DNA of 64,000 nucleotides from Histomonas meleagridis. Its lineage: Eukaryota; Parabasalia; Tritrichomonadida; Dientamoebidae. The position numbers and the translations under genes are program-made. The stretch lies in NCBI GenBank assembly GCA_020186115.1, contig WSYJ01000092.1, forward strand, positions 656,001 to 720,000. Direction: 5' to 3'. The notes beneath the pieces were generated by a model that was not told where the DNA came from, did no database searches, and worked only from the letters and a program-made list of their open reading frames with translations. This document shows, in pieces, positions 51,907 through 62,477 of the stretch (the first letter of the stretch is position 1; each line of letters opens with the position of its first letter).

Positions 51907-54900
51907 CTAATTATTTATCACCACTTGTAAGTGCTGAATTACATTTTCTTTATATTGTTCTATTAACACATCGAAGTTCAGCTCATTCAATTCGACTGTT
52001 TCTCCTTCGAATTTCACAAACACATTTTCGACATTTCCACCACATTTCTCATTTATCATTTCCTTAATTTGATTTACATTCATTTTGTTATTAATTAGCA
52101 CAATGATAATTTTGTTATTCACACACAACTTCACATAAATATTAACAATATCATTCTCATCCTCATGACTCTTCTTCTCTCGAATGTTCTCAATCTCTTT
52201 CGCCATTTGCTCCTCCATCCAGATCCGCTTCTCGCGCTTAACATGTAACGTTGTAAGTTTACGCTCAAGAACGCGGACTTGGAACGGCGCAAGTTTCGTG
52301 CTGTCGATGTTGAACTCTTTGTACAGCTCTTCGAAGTTCGGCTTCGACGTCGACTTGAATTTCGATGTGTAACTTTGCTTCGGCGCAACTTTCTGCTGCT
52401 GCTGCTGTTGCTGTTGTGGCTGTTGCTGTTGCTGCGCCGACTGTAATGATGCAGTGCGAGTGCGGATGATGTCGCTGACAGATGTGCTGCCAAGAGAAAT
52501 GCGGCTGCGGACACTCGGATGCGCCTTCTCGTCCTCCTCCTCCTGCTTGCGGTCGGAGATGAGCTGCTGGAAGAAGCGGAAAGAGCTGTTCGCGCTCGAT
52601 GAGAGCTGCTTGGGCGCCGTCTGCTGCCTGGAGATGGTCTTCGGGATGGAGAAGTCGGCGGGAATGGACTTGCGCATTTGCTCCTGTGGCTTGGCTTCTT
52701 TGGGCGCTGGCTCTTCTGCTTTAGCTTCTTTGGTTGCTGGCTCTTCTGCTTTGGCTTCTTTAGGCGCTGGCTCTTCTGATTTGGCTTCTTTGGTTGCTGG
52801 CTCTTCTGCTTTGGCTTCTTTAGGCGCTGGCTTGGATTTCGACTTCTTGACTTTGCGCCTGAATGATTTGGACTTCTTCGGTTTGTGCTTCTCTTCTTTG
52901 GCATTTTCGTCGGACTGATCTGAAGCGGATGCGCCTGATTCAGACTCTTCTTTGACGATTTCCTCGGATTTCTCTTCTGGCGCTTTTCTAACTTCATCTG
53001 ATGATGATTCGTCGGAGTGTTTAGCGCTTTCTTCTGATTTATCTGATTCGGATTTCTCTGATTTCTCTTCTGACGTCGATTCCTCTTCCGATTTTTCGGA
53101 TTTCTCAGAAGTTGACTCTTCCGATTTCTCTGACTCTGTTGAAGACTTCGATTCTTCCGACTTCTCTGATGCTTCTGCCACCGATTTCTTTTCTTCATCA
53201 GATTTCTCTGATTTAGTTTCTTCTTCCGACTTCTCTGATGCTTCTGCCACCGATTTCTTTTCTTCTGAAGATTCTTCTGATTTCTTTTCTTCCTCCGATG
53301 ACTTCTTTTCTTCTGTCGATTCTTCTGACTTCTTTTCTTCCTCAGATTTCTCTTCTTTATCTGAAATTGATTCATCCGATTTCTTCTTTTCATCAGATTT
53401 CTCTTCTTTAACTTCCTCCGACTTCTCTGACGATGATTTCTCTTCTTTATCTGATATTGATTCTTCTGATTTCTTTTCTTCGTCAGATTTATCAGAGACA
53501 CATTCCACAGACTTCGATTTCTTTACGATTTTCTTTTCACTTACTACGTCTGATGCATTTGAATCGTTATCATTATTACTTGATTTCATTTCGTTTTCAT
53601 GAAACATCGCGAGTATAGTTTCTTCATTATTTTGTCCAACATTTCGTTTATTGCTATAGTTTACACTTGAGAACTTTAACTTTTGTTTTCCGACTTTCCT
53701 TCGAATGCTTCCTTCACCATTATCTTTATTTCTAGTTCTTAAAGTACTTTCTTTATTTCTTTTATGATGTCTAATAACTTTTCTTGAGATTGGTTTCGGT
53801 GCGATAATTGCAGCTTCAGAAGTTTGAGGAATTTGCATTTTATTTTTCATAGGTAAAACTTTTCTTTTATTTGTATGACTTAAAATCTTTAGTATATATT
53901 CAGGTATATCAACTAAATAACAAGAAGAAGAATGTAATTTTGTAATAGGATTAGAACCACCATAAATTAACAAAGATTTTTTATCTTGTAACTTAATTAT
54001 ATCTAAAGAGAAATGATTTAACCAAATTGGATCATTAATACCACTTAAACAATTTGTATATTTCATTACAGTCGTATCCAAAATTCCCGGATTTGTAATT
54101 TCATTAGTACCAAATGAGCCACCAATATATATAATGAATTGTTTTAATTTAATTGAACAATGATTACTTCTAAGAGGAGATCTATCGCCAATAATATTTG
54201 GCTTTTCCCATTCATTATTATTAGTATTAAATATATTAAAATCTAAACAATAATTAGTTCGACCATTCATACCTCCATGGATTATAATTTTATCATTAAT
54301 TAAATTCGCTGTATGATATATACAACTCGATGGTGAATTTTCTCCTTTAATGATTGACCAAATTCCAATATCAATATCATATATACATACTTCATCTAAT
54401 ATCCGATTTTTCTTATTAATTCCTCCAATTAAATATAATCGGGAATTATAATATGTTAATGTATGTCCTGATCGAGCTTCAGGTGTATTTGTCGATTTCA
54501 TTTGTTGATATTTATTAGTAAGAATATCAAATTCCCAAATGTCATTAAAATATTCCGATTCAGTTGTTCCACCAAAGATATATATAGTTTTATCATGATA
54601 AGTCATTGAGAAATTCATTCTTCCGGGAATTTTTGTGGGTATAGTTTTAATGTTTGGTGTAGATTCATTATCAAATGTTATCACAATGAAATCTGTTGGA
54701 AATGTATTATTAGATTTCCCTCCAAATATATATATGTTATTATCAATGTTAACTGAACAATGCCCATGTAATTGTGGTAATGGTTTCGTTGGTAATAATA
54801 AATTAAATCGAAACATTTTGGAGACATCAATTCCTTTCTTAGTATAAAATTCATCTTTTAATTCATTTAGATTCTTAATGAAATCATTCATTTGTGTATT

Positions 54901-56337
54901 ATCTGGAAAATCAAATATTAATTGTTGGATTTTATCCGAGCTCTTCTTAACTGGCATATATATTGTAAATTCTAATGTCCCATGTTTAACAACATAACGA
55001 AATGTATTTGGTAAATCATCATATACATATGATTGTGTATTATTACGTGATTCTTTTGTAAATAAGATTAAGTCATTAAATAAATATAAGAGACCATTCA
55101 TTGACTTAGGCTTCTTATAAGTAATGGGTATACTCATCTTGAAAATTCGTGATGGATGAATAACAGAAAAGTGGTCACGTAAACTGTTCTGTATCGTTAG
55201 CAGTTTGGCGTTGTTCTCAGCGGCGGTTGACGCTTGGTCTATTTGGCCGGTGACTTCCTCGAGTTTTGATGCGGCCGATGCTAACATGGCGAAGTCTGGG
55301 TGCGAAGGTGGCGTAGCTTTAAGGAGCTCTCGTAAAAATAAAATATACCGAGGCATACGTTGAACTGGTGTAATTAAATAGGATGTAAGTTCACCTTTTG
55401 GTCCATCTCCTTTGGTGTTCTTTTGTGTAAGCTCTTTAAGCTTTTCTTCAAACGCTTTGTTTTTAGATTTCTCTAATATGATTTTGATGATATTTGAATA
55501 ATTTGATATGTATAATAAGGAAACTTTAAAGAAGGATGAAAAATCTAAAAAGACATCGGAAAGCATGGCACCATATGTAACACCTCGTTGTTGAAGGTTA
55601 TTAAGAAATTGTTTATGACAATTAATAATGATTGGAAAATCATGAAAAACTTGAATTGATTCATCTTCTGTGAAAAGCTTGTTGGATTCCATGTTTGGTT
55701 TCCAATAATCCATAAGAGTTTCAAGACCCTTTAAATATGTGATTTCAGTTATTTGAATTTCATTAATAATGTTAACACGATGTCTAATTTTGGTTAATTC
55801 TTTGTCAACAAGTGAGCATTTAAAGGTTAATTGTTTTGATTTAAGACAACCAATTATTTCAGTTGCAGTCATTGATTCAGAAACTTCATTTTCACCAAAA
55901 AATAATGATGGTTCTGTCATTGCAAATGGAAATTTGGATTTAATAAAGTCAAAGAAATCTTGGAATGATTTTCCTTCAAAATCACTTGGGACAAAACTAA
56001 CTTCAAAAGGTGGAATGTTTGGAACTGCGCTTTCTTGCACTAAAACAAAAGCGGTAAATAACTTCTTTTCACTTTCTGGTAAAATAGAAATAAAATATTT
56101 TGGACGAAGAAATTTTGCAGGACGTTCTGGATTTGCAATTTCTGGATACCTCTCAAAAGGAATTATTCCCAAAGGAATTGCCTCGCGATAAAGTGGTGTA
56201 GAAATTGCTAATATTTCTTTATCTAATTTAAGGTCTTCAGCAAGTTCACTTGTTGATTTATCTTCAACATCCTTAAGTTCCTTTATAATTGTTGGTTGAG
56301 AAGGTCTCCCAAAAGCTATGAAAAGGCTTGCGTCCAT
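51907..56337 (-). CDS. DH-PH RhoGEF with kelch propeller and long charged repeat tail
   Basis: A 1476-residue protein. A RhoGEF (DH) domain covers about 185-385, with INEIQITEITYLKGLETLMDYW as its first conserved region and SYLITPVQRMPRYILFLREL as the third. A PH domain follows at about 400-500 (GLLYLFNDLILFTKE). About six kelch repeats (IYIFGG, LYLIGG, IIIHGG, IIYIGG, LLIYGG) fill about 525-830 and should form a beta-propeller. The next 500 residues are disordered: Glu/Ser/Lys repeats of SEEKKSEES type, then tandem EEPA-x-KEAK units of about 9 residues and a poly-Gln stretch. The last 80 residues look like a small alpha/beta fold (IVNIYVKLCVNNKIIIVLIN). It should activate Rho/Rac GTPases at a membrane or cytoskeletal scaffold. 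Confidence 0.9.
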   Translation of the reverse strand: MDASLFIAFGRPSQPTIIKELKDVEDKSTSELAEDLKLDKEILAISTPLYREAIPLGIIPFERYPEIANPERPAKFLRPKYFISILPESEKKLFTAFVLVQESAVPNIPPFEVSFVPSDFEGKSFQDFFDFIKSKFPFAMTEPSLFFGENEVSESMTATEIIGCLKSKQLTFKCSLVDKELTKIRHRVNIINEIQITEITYLKGLETLMDYWKPNMESNKLFTEDESIQVFHDFPIIINCHKQFLNNLQQRGVTYGAMLSDVFLDFSSFFKVSLLYISNYSNIIKIILEKSKNKAFEEKLKELTQKNTKGDGPKGELTSYLITPVQRMPRYILFLRELLKATPPSHPDFAMLASAASKLEEVTGQIDQASTAAENNAKLLTIQNSLRDHFSVIHPSRIFKMSIPITYKKPKSMNGLLYLFNDLILFTKESRNNTQSYVYDDLPNTFRYVVKHGTLEFTIYMPVKKSSDKIQQLIFDFPDNTQMNDFIKNLNELKDEFYTKKGIDVSKMFRFNLLLPTKPLPQLHGHCSVNIDNNIYIFGGKSNNTFPTDFIVITFDNESTPNIKTIPTKIPGRMNFSMTYHDKTIYIFGGTTESEYFNDIWEFDILTNKYQQMKSTNTPEARSGHTLTYYNSRLYLIGGINKKNRILDEVCIYDIDIGIWSIIKGENSPSSCIYHTANLINDKIIIHGGMNGRTNYCLDFNIFNTNNNEWEKPNIIGDRSPLRSNHCSIKLKQFIIYIGGSFGTNEITNPGILDTTVMKYTNCLSGINDPIWLNHFSLDIIKLQDKKSLLIYGGSNPITKLHSSSCYLVDIPEYILKILSHTNKRKVLPMKNKMQIPQTSEAAIIAPKPISRKVIRHHKRNKESTLRTRNKDNGEGSIRRKVGKQKLKFSSVNYSNKRNVGQNNEETILAMFHENEMKSSNNDNDSNASDVVSEKKIVKKSKSVECVSDKSDEEKKSEESISDKEEKSSSEKSEEVKEEKSDEKKKSDESISDKEEKSEEEKKSEESTEEKKSSEEEKKSEESSEEKKSVAEASEKSEEETKSEKSDEEKKSVAEASEKSEESKSSTESEKSEESTSEKSEKSEEESTSEEKSEKSESDKSEESAKHSDESSSDEVRKAPEEKSEEIVKEESESGASASDQSDENAKEEKHKPKKSKSFRRKVKKSKSKPAPKEAKAEEPATKEAKSEEPAPKEAKAEEPATKEAKAEEPAPKEAKPQEQMRKSIPADFSIPKTISRQQTAPKQLSSSANSSFRFFQQLISDRKQEEEDEKAHPSVRSRISLGSTSVSDIIRTRTASLQSAQQQQQPQQQQQQQQKVAPKQSYTSKFKSTSKPNFEELYKEFNIDSTKLAPFQVRVLERKLTTLHVKREKRIWMEEQMAKEIENIREKKSHEDENDIVNIYVKLCVNNKIIIVLINNKMNVNQIKEMINEKCGGNVENVFVKFEGETVELNELNFDVLIEQYKENVIQHLQVVINN

Positions 56338-58288
56338 TTTTTGTCAATAAATATTTGAATAACTTTGTTTAAATTATAATTCAATACCTGCAGGTTTAAC
56401 ACAAATTATCATCCAAAGTTACAAGGATATAAAAAAAATTTATCGAAGCGATGAAAACTAATGTAATGTTGAAACAGACTTTAAAAAAAAGATTTTTGCA
56501 AAAAAAAAGATCTATGGGTGTTTTCCTTGTGTCTCAGTTGTGAAAAATATTTTAAATTAAAAATAATCGTTATGATACCTGAATTATTTCTATCGTATGT
56601 AGGTACTTTATTGGAAATTCCTCAAGGAAATCATAATATTGTACTTGTGTGAAGTACTACTCACTGGCGTTGTTGATAGTATTCTGATAATGGCACAAGC
56701 GAAAGTGTTTTGAGACCTCACAATATTAATATAACTCCAAATTCAAAATAGAAACATGAGTTTTAAAATTATATTTGATTGGGAAAAAAATATGTTTGAT
56801 AAATTTTCATACATAAAATATGACTTTTTAGTAATAAACCAAACAAATGATATAAATATATTTTTAGTCCTCATATAATATGCATATTATCGAAATCTAA
56901 GAAGGGTTATATTTTATTTTTTCATCAAAACATATTCAACTTAATATAAACTCAAGGAAAAAATGATTTTCAGACATGTCTATATCTTGATCGTTTTTTA
57001 TTCAATTTAACAAATAAATTGACCATTTATAAATTCAAATTACTATGATGTATAGCGAGTTTGTGTCTCAAGATATTTTGATTTTTTAACCTGTCAAATT
57101 CAGAATTTTTACATTTTAATATGATCTAATGATTTTTAAGAATTTTGAATAAAAAATTAACAAGCACAACAAAAATTAGAAAAATTAAAATCTTTAACAA
57201 TTCTGAATTATTCGTTTTTCCATCAACCAAAGAAATTTAATTTTCAATTATTTCATTTACTTACATGATAAAATGTATAATATATTATATATTCGATTGA
57301 ACTGTTATTGAAAAAATTATGAACGACTCTTCCTTCAAAAAAATGACATACTCCTTTTCGAGACAAAACAGAATTGCTTTTTATCATATACTTTTAGTAT
57401 CTAATATATTTTTATATATGAGTGATTGAAATCGTTTCACAATTAATTCACAATTAATGACTCTGACACTGAGTTATGAATGAATTCTGGATAGTGCTTT
57501 AGCTTCTTAATTTTGTTTAGTTTACATATAGTTTGGTCAAAGATGTATTTTCATTTTATAAAAAAGTCTAAAATTTTTATGATGATAACAAGTGTGTGTA
57601 AGCAGAACGAACTCGATAGCAAATATTTCCAATATGAGAAAGAAATATTTCTCAATAATTTCGCAAATATATATTTCCCAATTTTTTGAATTTTTCATCA
57701 AAATTTAACATGTGTCCCATAAACTGAGCAATTGCTGCCTTTTAATAATTTGCTTTTATCAAAATTTTAAGATATTGATATTGATTGGATTTTCAATTAA
57801 CTTGAAAATTTCTTAATTCAGGTTGCACAATCGAATGAACTGTAGGCCTCTAATAATCTATAGGAATGCAATTTTAATACTTTAATGTCAAGCATTTAAG
57901 GAGGTTTCAAAATACCTTCATTCAATTACCAAATATTGACCAATGTTTTCAATATGTAACCTTACTTGATTCAAAATTGAATATATCAAAAGGGGTTATT
58001 ATACAAAATAAATTTTCGTTAGCGATAATTATCACGCATCATATATCAAAAAGTTTCATTCAACTTCTTTTTTTGGCTAATGATGTTAAGAATTTTCTGT
58101 ATATTCAAATTTGGAAAAATAGAACGGTTATATTGAATCTATTGAAAGGTATTTAATCCCTTTTTCAATTATTCTATACGTTCTTATCGTTTTCTTCCAC
58201 TCACCTCTCCTTGTGATGTGGCATTTGACATAGAAGTTTCAAAATTGTGAGACTGGTGTCATCTGCCTTATTTTGATATCACAAAATT
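56338..58288. other. Long intergenic region, no gene seen
   Basis: Nearly 2 kb of AT-rich DNA with stops in every frame. I see no transposon ends, RNA or conserved ORF. Confidence 0.55.
58279..58283 (+). promoter_or_regulatory. Inr-type initiator TCACA
   Basis: TCACA lies 10 bases before the ATG at 58289. It points to that ATG as the original start of the frameshifted gene that follows. Confidence 0.5.
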
Positions 58289-58841
58289 ATGTTTCTCCTT
58301 TTACTTGCACTCCGCGCAATAAAGAAGCCATATTATCATTAAGCCATCTGAGATCCCAGTCAAACGTAGGGAACATAAAAAAGAAAAAAATGGATCTGTT
58401 TGGGAAGGTATTTGGAAAGGTATCCAAACTGCAGTCTCTGTTATCACAACTGCGCTTAAAGTTATTTCTTGGTTCGCCGATGATGAAGATGGTTCTATTT
58501 ATATAAATGGATACAAAGTTACCGATGTTACTGCTGGTGAAGATGGACGACCAAAGGAAATTACACTTAATAATGGTGTTAATAAGATTGTTATTCAAGC
58601 TGATATTAAAGAATTAGCCCATAAATTCTCATGGGGTAAATTCTGGGAAGGAATCAAAGAGCATATCAATTACATTTCTAAAATATTCCAAGCAAATGAA
58701 CTCTCCCTTGATGGTCAAAAGATTTCATTTGGAGACTACACTATCACTGATGTTACAAATGATGATGGTTATGCTGAAGACATCACACTTGTTTCCCCAG
58801 AAGGAAACAAGTTCAAATTCCATCTTGATATTGAATTCTAA
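58289..58841 (+). pseudogene. Secreted protein with a duplicated Trp-rich module, one frameshift
   Basis: The ATG at 58289 opens MFLLLLALRAIKK, a short signal peptide, and stops after 17 codons. One frame over, a long frame runs to TAA at 58841. It begins IIIKPSEIPVKRREHKK and then has two similar modules of about 65 residues: VWEGIWKGIQ...IYINGYKVTDVTAGEDG and FWEGIKEHIN...ISFGDYTITDVTNDDG. Each has a Trp-rich amphipathic helix followed by beta strands. A single base change near 58320 would join them, so this is a recent pseudogene or a sequence error. Codons are richer in C and G at third positions than neighbours, as in highly expressed genes. The family is not recognised. Confidence 0.6.
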
Positions 58842-59487
58842 CTCTGACATCAGAGTGGGTCAAAAGGTTCAATAAAAAGGAGCCTAATCGAATCGTTTTT
58901 TTCTTAAATGTTGAGAAGTCTTGTTATTTCATTTCATTTAAGTAATGTTATAATATTAATCAACCTCCCATTGCAAACATTTGAATAACTCGAGAGAACC
59001 TTTGAGAATAACTATCAATTCCATTTATTAGTTAGGAAAAATTGTGGTGAAAGAATTATTAAAATTGTAGGTAGTGACACTCACAAATAAATTGAAATAT
59101 CTTGTCAAACATTAACATATAATAAATTATCGAAGGGATTTATCAATAAATTAAAGTTTGCAGGCATAAAAAAAAATTCAAATGTCCGATAATTTTTTCG
59201 ATTTTCGAAAATCGACCAAATGACGATTGAATTTCAAATTTTAAGTAAATCAAAAATATCGAAAAATCGAGTTAATATAGATAAACACTCCATATATACT
59301 TTTCAATCAAAAGATGTATCAGATATTTTTTTTATATATTGAATCTATTCATTAAAAAAATAATGAGCCTAATAACTCTGCGTCATTATGTTTTTCTAAA
59401 CAATTCAATTCGAGCAGGTAATATCATTCAAATTTTCTTAAGAAAATTTCTGTTAAAAAAAAAGAGTTTGATTTAGGACATTTGTAA
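58842..59487. other. Intergenic, no feature seen
   Basis: AT-rich spacer. A short ORF from the ATG at 59363 (MSLITLRHYVF...) precedes the next gene. It could be an upstream exon, but no splice consensus supports this. Confidence 0.45.
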
Positions 59488-60041
59488 ATGCTTTTTCTCC
59501 TTATATTGATTACGAAGGGATCTACTCATAGGAACCCCGAAGGTACATGGATTAATGTTAAGCCACAACGTTTTGGAAATAAAAAAAATATTAATTCAAT
59601 TAAAAAAAATATTGATTTTAATTCCGATGATACCATTAAACCATTATTTTCTGCAGGAACAAGGAAGCCCATAACTAGGGAATCAAGATTAATACCAACT
59701 TTTAATAATGAAAAACAATCTTTATTCAAAACAAAAAATCTTTTGGTGCACGAATCAATCCCTAAAATAGAAACAATAAAAGGAGGTGCTGACTCAAGCA
59801 CCGTCTCAACTGATAACCCATGGGTAGTCCCAACTGGAGTTGATATCAAAGAAGAATTTGTGGAGGATAAATCTTTTGGGATATATAGAATTAATCCTTC
59901 AAAAAAAATGTTTTGAATTCGGAGGCGAAAAATACCGTCAATGCATATGGGATGAATTCACCTACTTCCCATGGATATTTACTTCAGAAACAAAAAAGCT
60001 TTGATGAGATAATGGAAGAGTTGAGTTCTCAGACAAAATGA
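59488..60041 (+). CDS. Unknown protein, probable frameshift in an A8 tract
   Basis: A frame from the ATG at 59488 encodes 142 residues (HRNPEGTWINVKPQRFG...NPWVVPTGVDIKEEF) and stops at 59914. One frame over, coding continues as NSEAKNTVNAYGMNSPTSHG...FDEIMEELSSQTK to TGA at 60041. The junction is a run of eight A at 59901-59908; one more A would fuse both into about 185 residues, so an assembly error or recent mutation is likely. The first 13 residues are hydrophobic and may be a weak signal sequence, or the true start may be elsewhere. No family is recognised. Confidence 0.55.
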
Positions 60042-60414
60042 TTCAAACACTAAACTTTCATTTTAATTTAATTTCTATAACTTTTAATAATTTTGTTTTC
60101 TTCCAAATTTAGCTGAAGTAATTAATCATTACACAAAATGTTGGAAACTTTTTACTATATATATGTGTATAATTTTCAAATGATACGAATTGTTCTCATG
60201 AAATGTTGGAACATTTTTCATGAAAATTTCCCATTTGTGTATAAATTAATTTATTGGTGTTACTTTATCTTTATTCAGAAGTTATATTGAAAGTTAAACA
60301 ATATATCATTTTATAAAACATCCAGGATGGCCCTTAGAGTTTACATGATGATTACTGAAATATAAAAGTGTCAAGTACCACGGATGTCAAACAAAGTTAT
60401 TCAAATTTTTGGGG
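60042..60414. other. Intergenic, no feature seen
   Basis: AT-rich spacer with no supported ORF. Confidence 0.55.
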
Positions 60415-61815
60415 ATGGACAAAAAAAAGAAGGATGTAATTGTTTTAAATAAAATTCTTGAATCTAATATATTAGCACAAGATGAACAGCATATGGTGCA
60501 AACATTGAAGCAACATTATTTAGAAAATCAAGAAATTTCACAGCAACTCGACAAAAATATCCAAGCTGTAACTAGAAACATTAAAAATGTTCAGTCTCTA
60601 TGCAATGGCGATTCAACTTATGAACAACAACTTACTACAGAACTTACCCAAGCCACTGCAATTTTATCAGAAATTCGCTCTCGAGTTGCTCCTCTCGATG
60701 AGCTCAAATCCAAATATTCCAATCTCAACAAGGAATTTGACAAACTCACTCATAAAGATCAAGACGAAGAAATGGAACTACGCAAAATCATCAATCAAAA
60801 TGATTCATTAAAAGAAGCCCTTCAAGAGCAGCATCAATCCATATACAAACTCAACGACACCACCAAGTTCAAAGGAACTCTTCGCAAGCATCTCAAACGG
60901 AATCTTGTTCTTCGCGAAGAAATGATTCAAAATCTTGAAACATCCTCATCTGACTTAAGTAAAAAGTTTACTTCCATAAATGAGAGCTTCAAAAAAGAAC
61001 AACATCTTCGCGGCCAACATCTTAATGATTTACGTCGGACTGCATCTAATGTTGAGCAACAATATAACGCAGCTGTTCAACGTTATGACTCCGAAAAGTT
61101 TGTTTTCGATGGCCAACTTCAACATTGGCGTGAGCAAGCACGACTTACGATCCAGCATCTAAACGATATTCGCGAAACTCTTCAAAAAGGCGAATTAAAG
61201 TCGAAGCTTCTTCAAAGTCAACTTGAGCGCCATATTGGAAAACATAAACTTCTTCGGAAACGTTTCGAAGAAGCGCGTGACGAACTCGACAAGACGAACT
61301 CCGAGATTGAAGACACGCGAAACAAGATTGATGAGTTTGCGCTGATTCCGCAGTCGCATCTAAACATCGTCAACTCGCTGAAGGAAGAAAATTCGGAACT
61401 TGAAAAAGAAATCGAAAACTTGACAAAGTTAGAAGAAGAGTCACGTGAACAAGCGGCAAAGTTAACATTAGAAATAAAGGAATTGGAATGCGTGGATGAG
61501 CAAACAAGAAGAAAAAACATCGATAAAAGATTGGCTGCGTTAAGAACTGCGTTGATAACAATCGATTCCGCTGTGAAAGCATCGGAATCGTCGTATACTT
61601 GTTTCGAATGCTTAAAATGTGTGAGGCAACCAATGACTTTTGTTCCTTGCGGTCATTCGGTGTGTAGGAAACACGGGAAACACGCAACAGATGTGTTGGT
61701 GTGCCCCGAATGTAAGGCAAGTTGCGATATTGTGTTCGCTAACACAATAATACCAGAAATGTTGTCCAAGCTACAGTACTTACATTCAATTATTGCCGCG
61801 GCGCTTGAAAATTAA
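60415..61815 (+). CDS. Coiled-coil protein with C-terminal RING-like zinc domain
   Basis: A 466-residue protein. Residues about 10-390 are almost continuous coiled coil. A cysteine/histidine domain follows near 400-435: CFECLKCVRQPMTFVPCGHS, then VCRKH and LVCPECKASC. The C-x2-C, C-x-H-x2-C and C-x2-C spacing is that of a C3HC4 RING. A long coiled coil with a terminal RING suggests an E3 ubiquitin ligase (BRE1-like layout) or a basal-body scaffold. The second Cys pair is close to consensus, so zinc binding is plausible. The start at 60415 is the first ATG in frame. Confidence 0.82.
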   Translation: MDKKKKDVIVLNKILESNILAQDEQHMVQTLKQHYLENQEISQQLDKNIQAVTRNIKNVQSLCNGDSTYEQQLTTELTQATAILSEIRSRVAPLDELKSKYSNLNKEFDKLTHKDQDEEMELRKIINQNDSLKEALQEQHQSIYKLNDTTKFKGTLRKHLKRNLVLREEMIQNLETSSSDLSKKFTSINESFKKEQHLRGQHLNDLRRTASNVEQQYNAAVQRYDSEKFVFDGQLQHWREQARLTIQHLNDIRETLQKGELKSKLLQSQLERHIGKHKLLRKRFEEARDELDKTNSEIEDTRNKIDEFALIPQSHLNIVNSLKEENSELEKEIENLTKLEEESREQAAKLTLEIKELECVDEQTRRKNIDKRLAALRTALITIDSAVKASESSYTCFECLKCVRQPMTFVPCGHSVCRKHGKHATDVLVCPECKASCDIVFANTIIPEMLSKLQYLHSIIAAALEN

Positions 61816-62138
61816 GTGTTTAATAGATAAAACATAAAAATCGCGAAATCACAATTAACGCAATAAATTTTTATAAAATAGAGTTTAGTAATTCGTTCAT
61901 GGTGATCGATCACATAGACGATGAATAGAGAATGCTGTAAGATTTTTTACTTATGATGGTGTAATGATATCAGCAATTATTAAAATAACATAAATTGGAA
62001 CCAAGCAGCAAATTTATTAATGTCAGAAATTTTACAAAATCTTGCGAACGTTAAAAAAACGTCGGATAAATGTAAAATGTAAAATATTCATTTTTGGCGG
62101 CGAAACCATTTGGATCGTTAATTTCCAAAAGAAATAAT
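61816..62138. other. Intergenic, no gene seen
   Basis: AT-rich spacer with a 12-bp palindrome GTGATCGATCAC near 61901-61912. Confidence 0.5.
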
Positions 62139-62477
62139 ATGTCTTTCGAGGGTTATACTTTTACTCCAGAACAGCCACCAAAGGAACTAACACCAGAGGA
62201 AAAAAAGGAAAGAGCAGTGTCACGACTTGATCAGGATTTAGATGAAATAATTAGAGAGACAAGAGAAGAAGAAAAAAGGATAAGACAACAAAAAGGTGAA
62301 AAAGATGATCACTATAAAAGACGTAACCGCAGAGACCGTGGCAGAAAACCTAATGAACATGCAAAAATTATCAACTTGGATTTAACAGATCGCGAAATCC
62401 AACGTTATTTGCGTTTTTCAAATATCGACACAACAAGGTATAATGTGAAGCTAAGGCTTGTATTGAAGAAAAAGTAG
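62139..62477 (+). CDS. Small basic protein, possible mRNA-export adaptor
   Basis: A 112-residue highly charged protein. SRLDQDLDEIIRETREEEKR resembles the UAP56-binding motif (L-D-x-x-L-D-x-I-I) found at the ends of Aly/REF and UIF export adaptors. An Arg/Lys-rich segment (KRRNRRDRGRKPN) follows, and the C-terminus RYLRFSNIDTTRYNVKLRL could form a short helix-strand. No RRM is present. Longer ORF versions upstream lack an ATG. The adaptor idea rests on one short motif and composition. Confidence 0.62.
   Translation: MSFEGYTFTPEQPPKELTPEEKKERAVSRLDQDLDEIIRETREEEKRIRQQKGEKDDHYKRRNRRDRGRKPNEHAKIINLDLTDREIQRYLRFSNIDTTRYNVKLRLVLKKK

Noticed and set aside
52131-53602. Long ORFs in other frames of the RhoGEF repeat tail (456 codons on minus, 154 and 216 on plus)
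   Set aside because: They are frame shadows of a low-complexity repeat and encode only Arg/Lys/Asn or Ser/Asp runs.
59363-59520. Possible upstream exon and intron before the gene at 59488
   Set aside because: AG/GT-like ends can be drawn, but the joined frame hits a stop and the trichomonad 5' and 3' splice motifs are absent.
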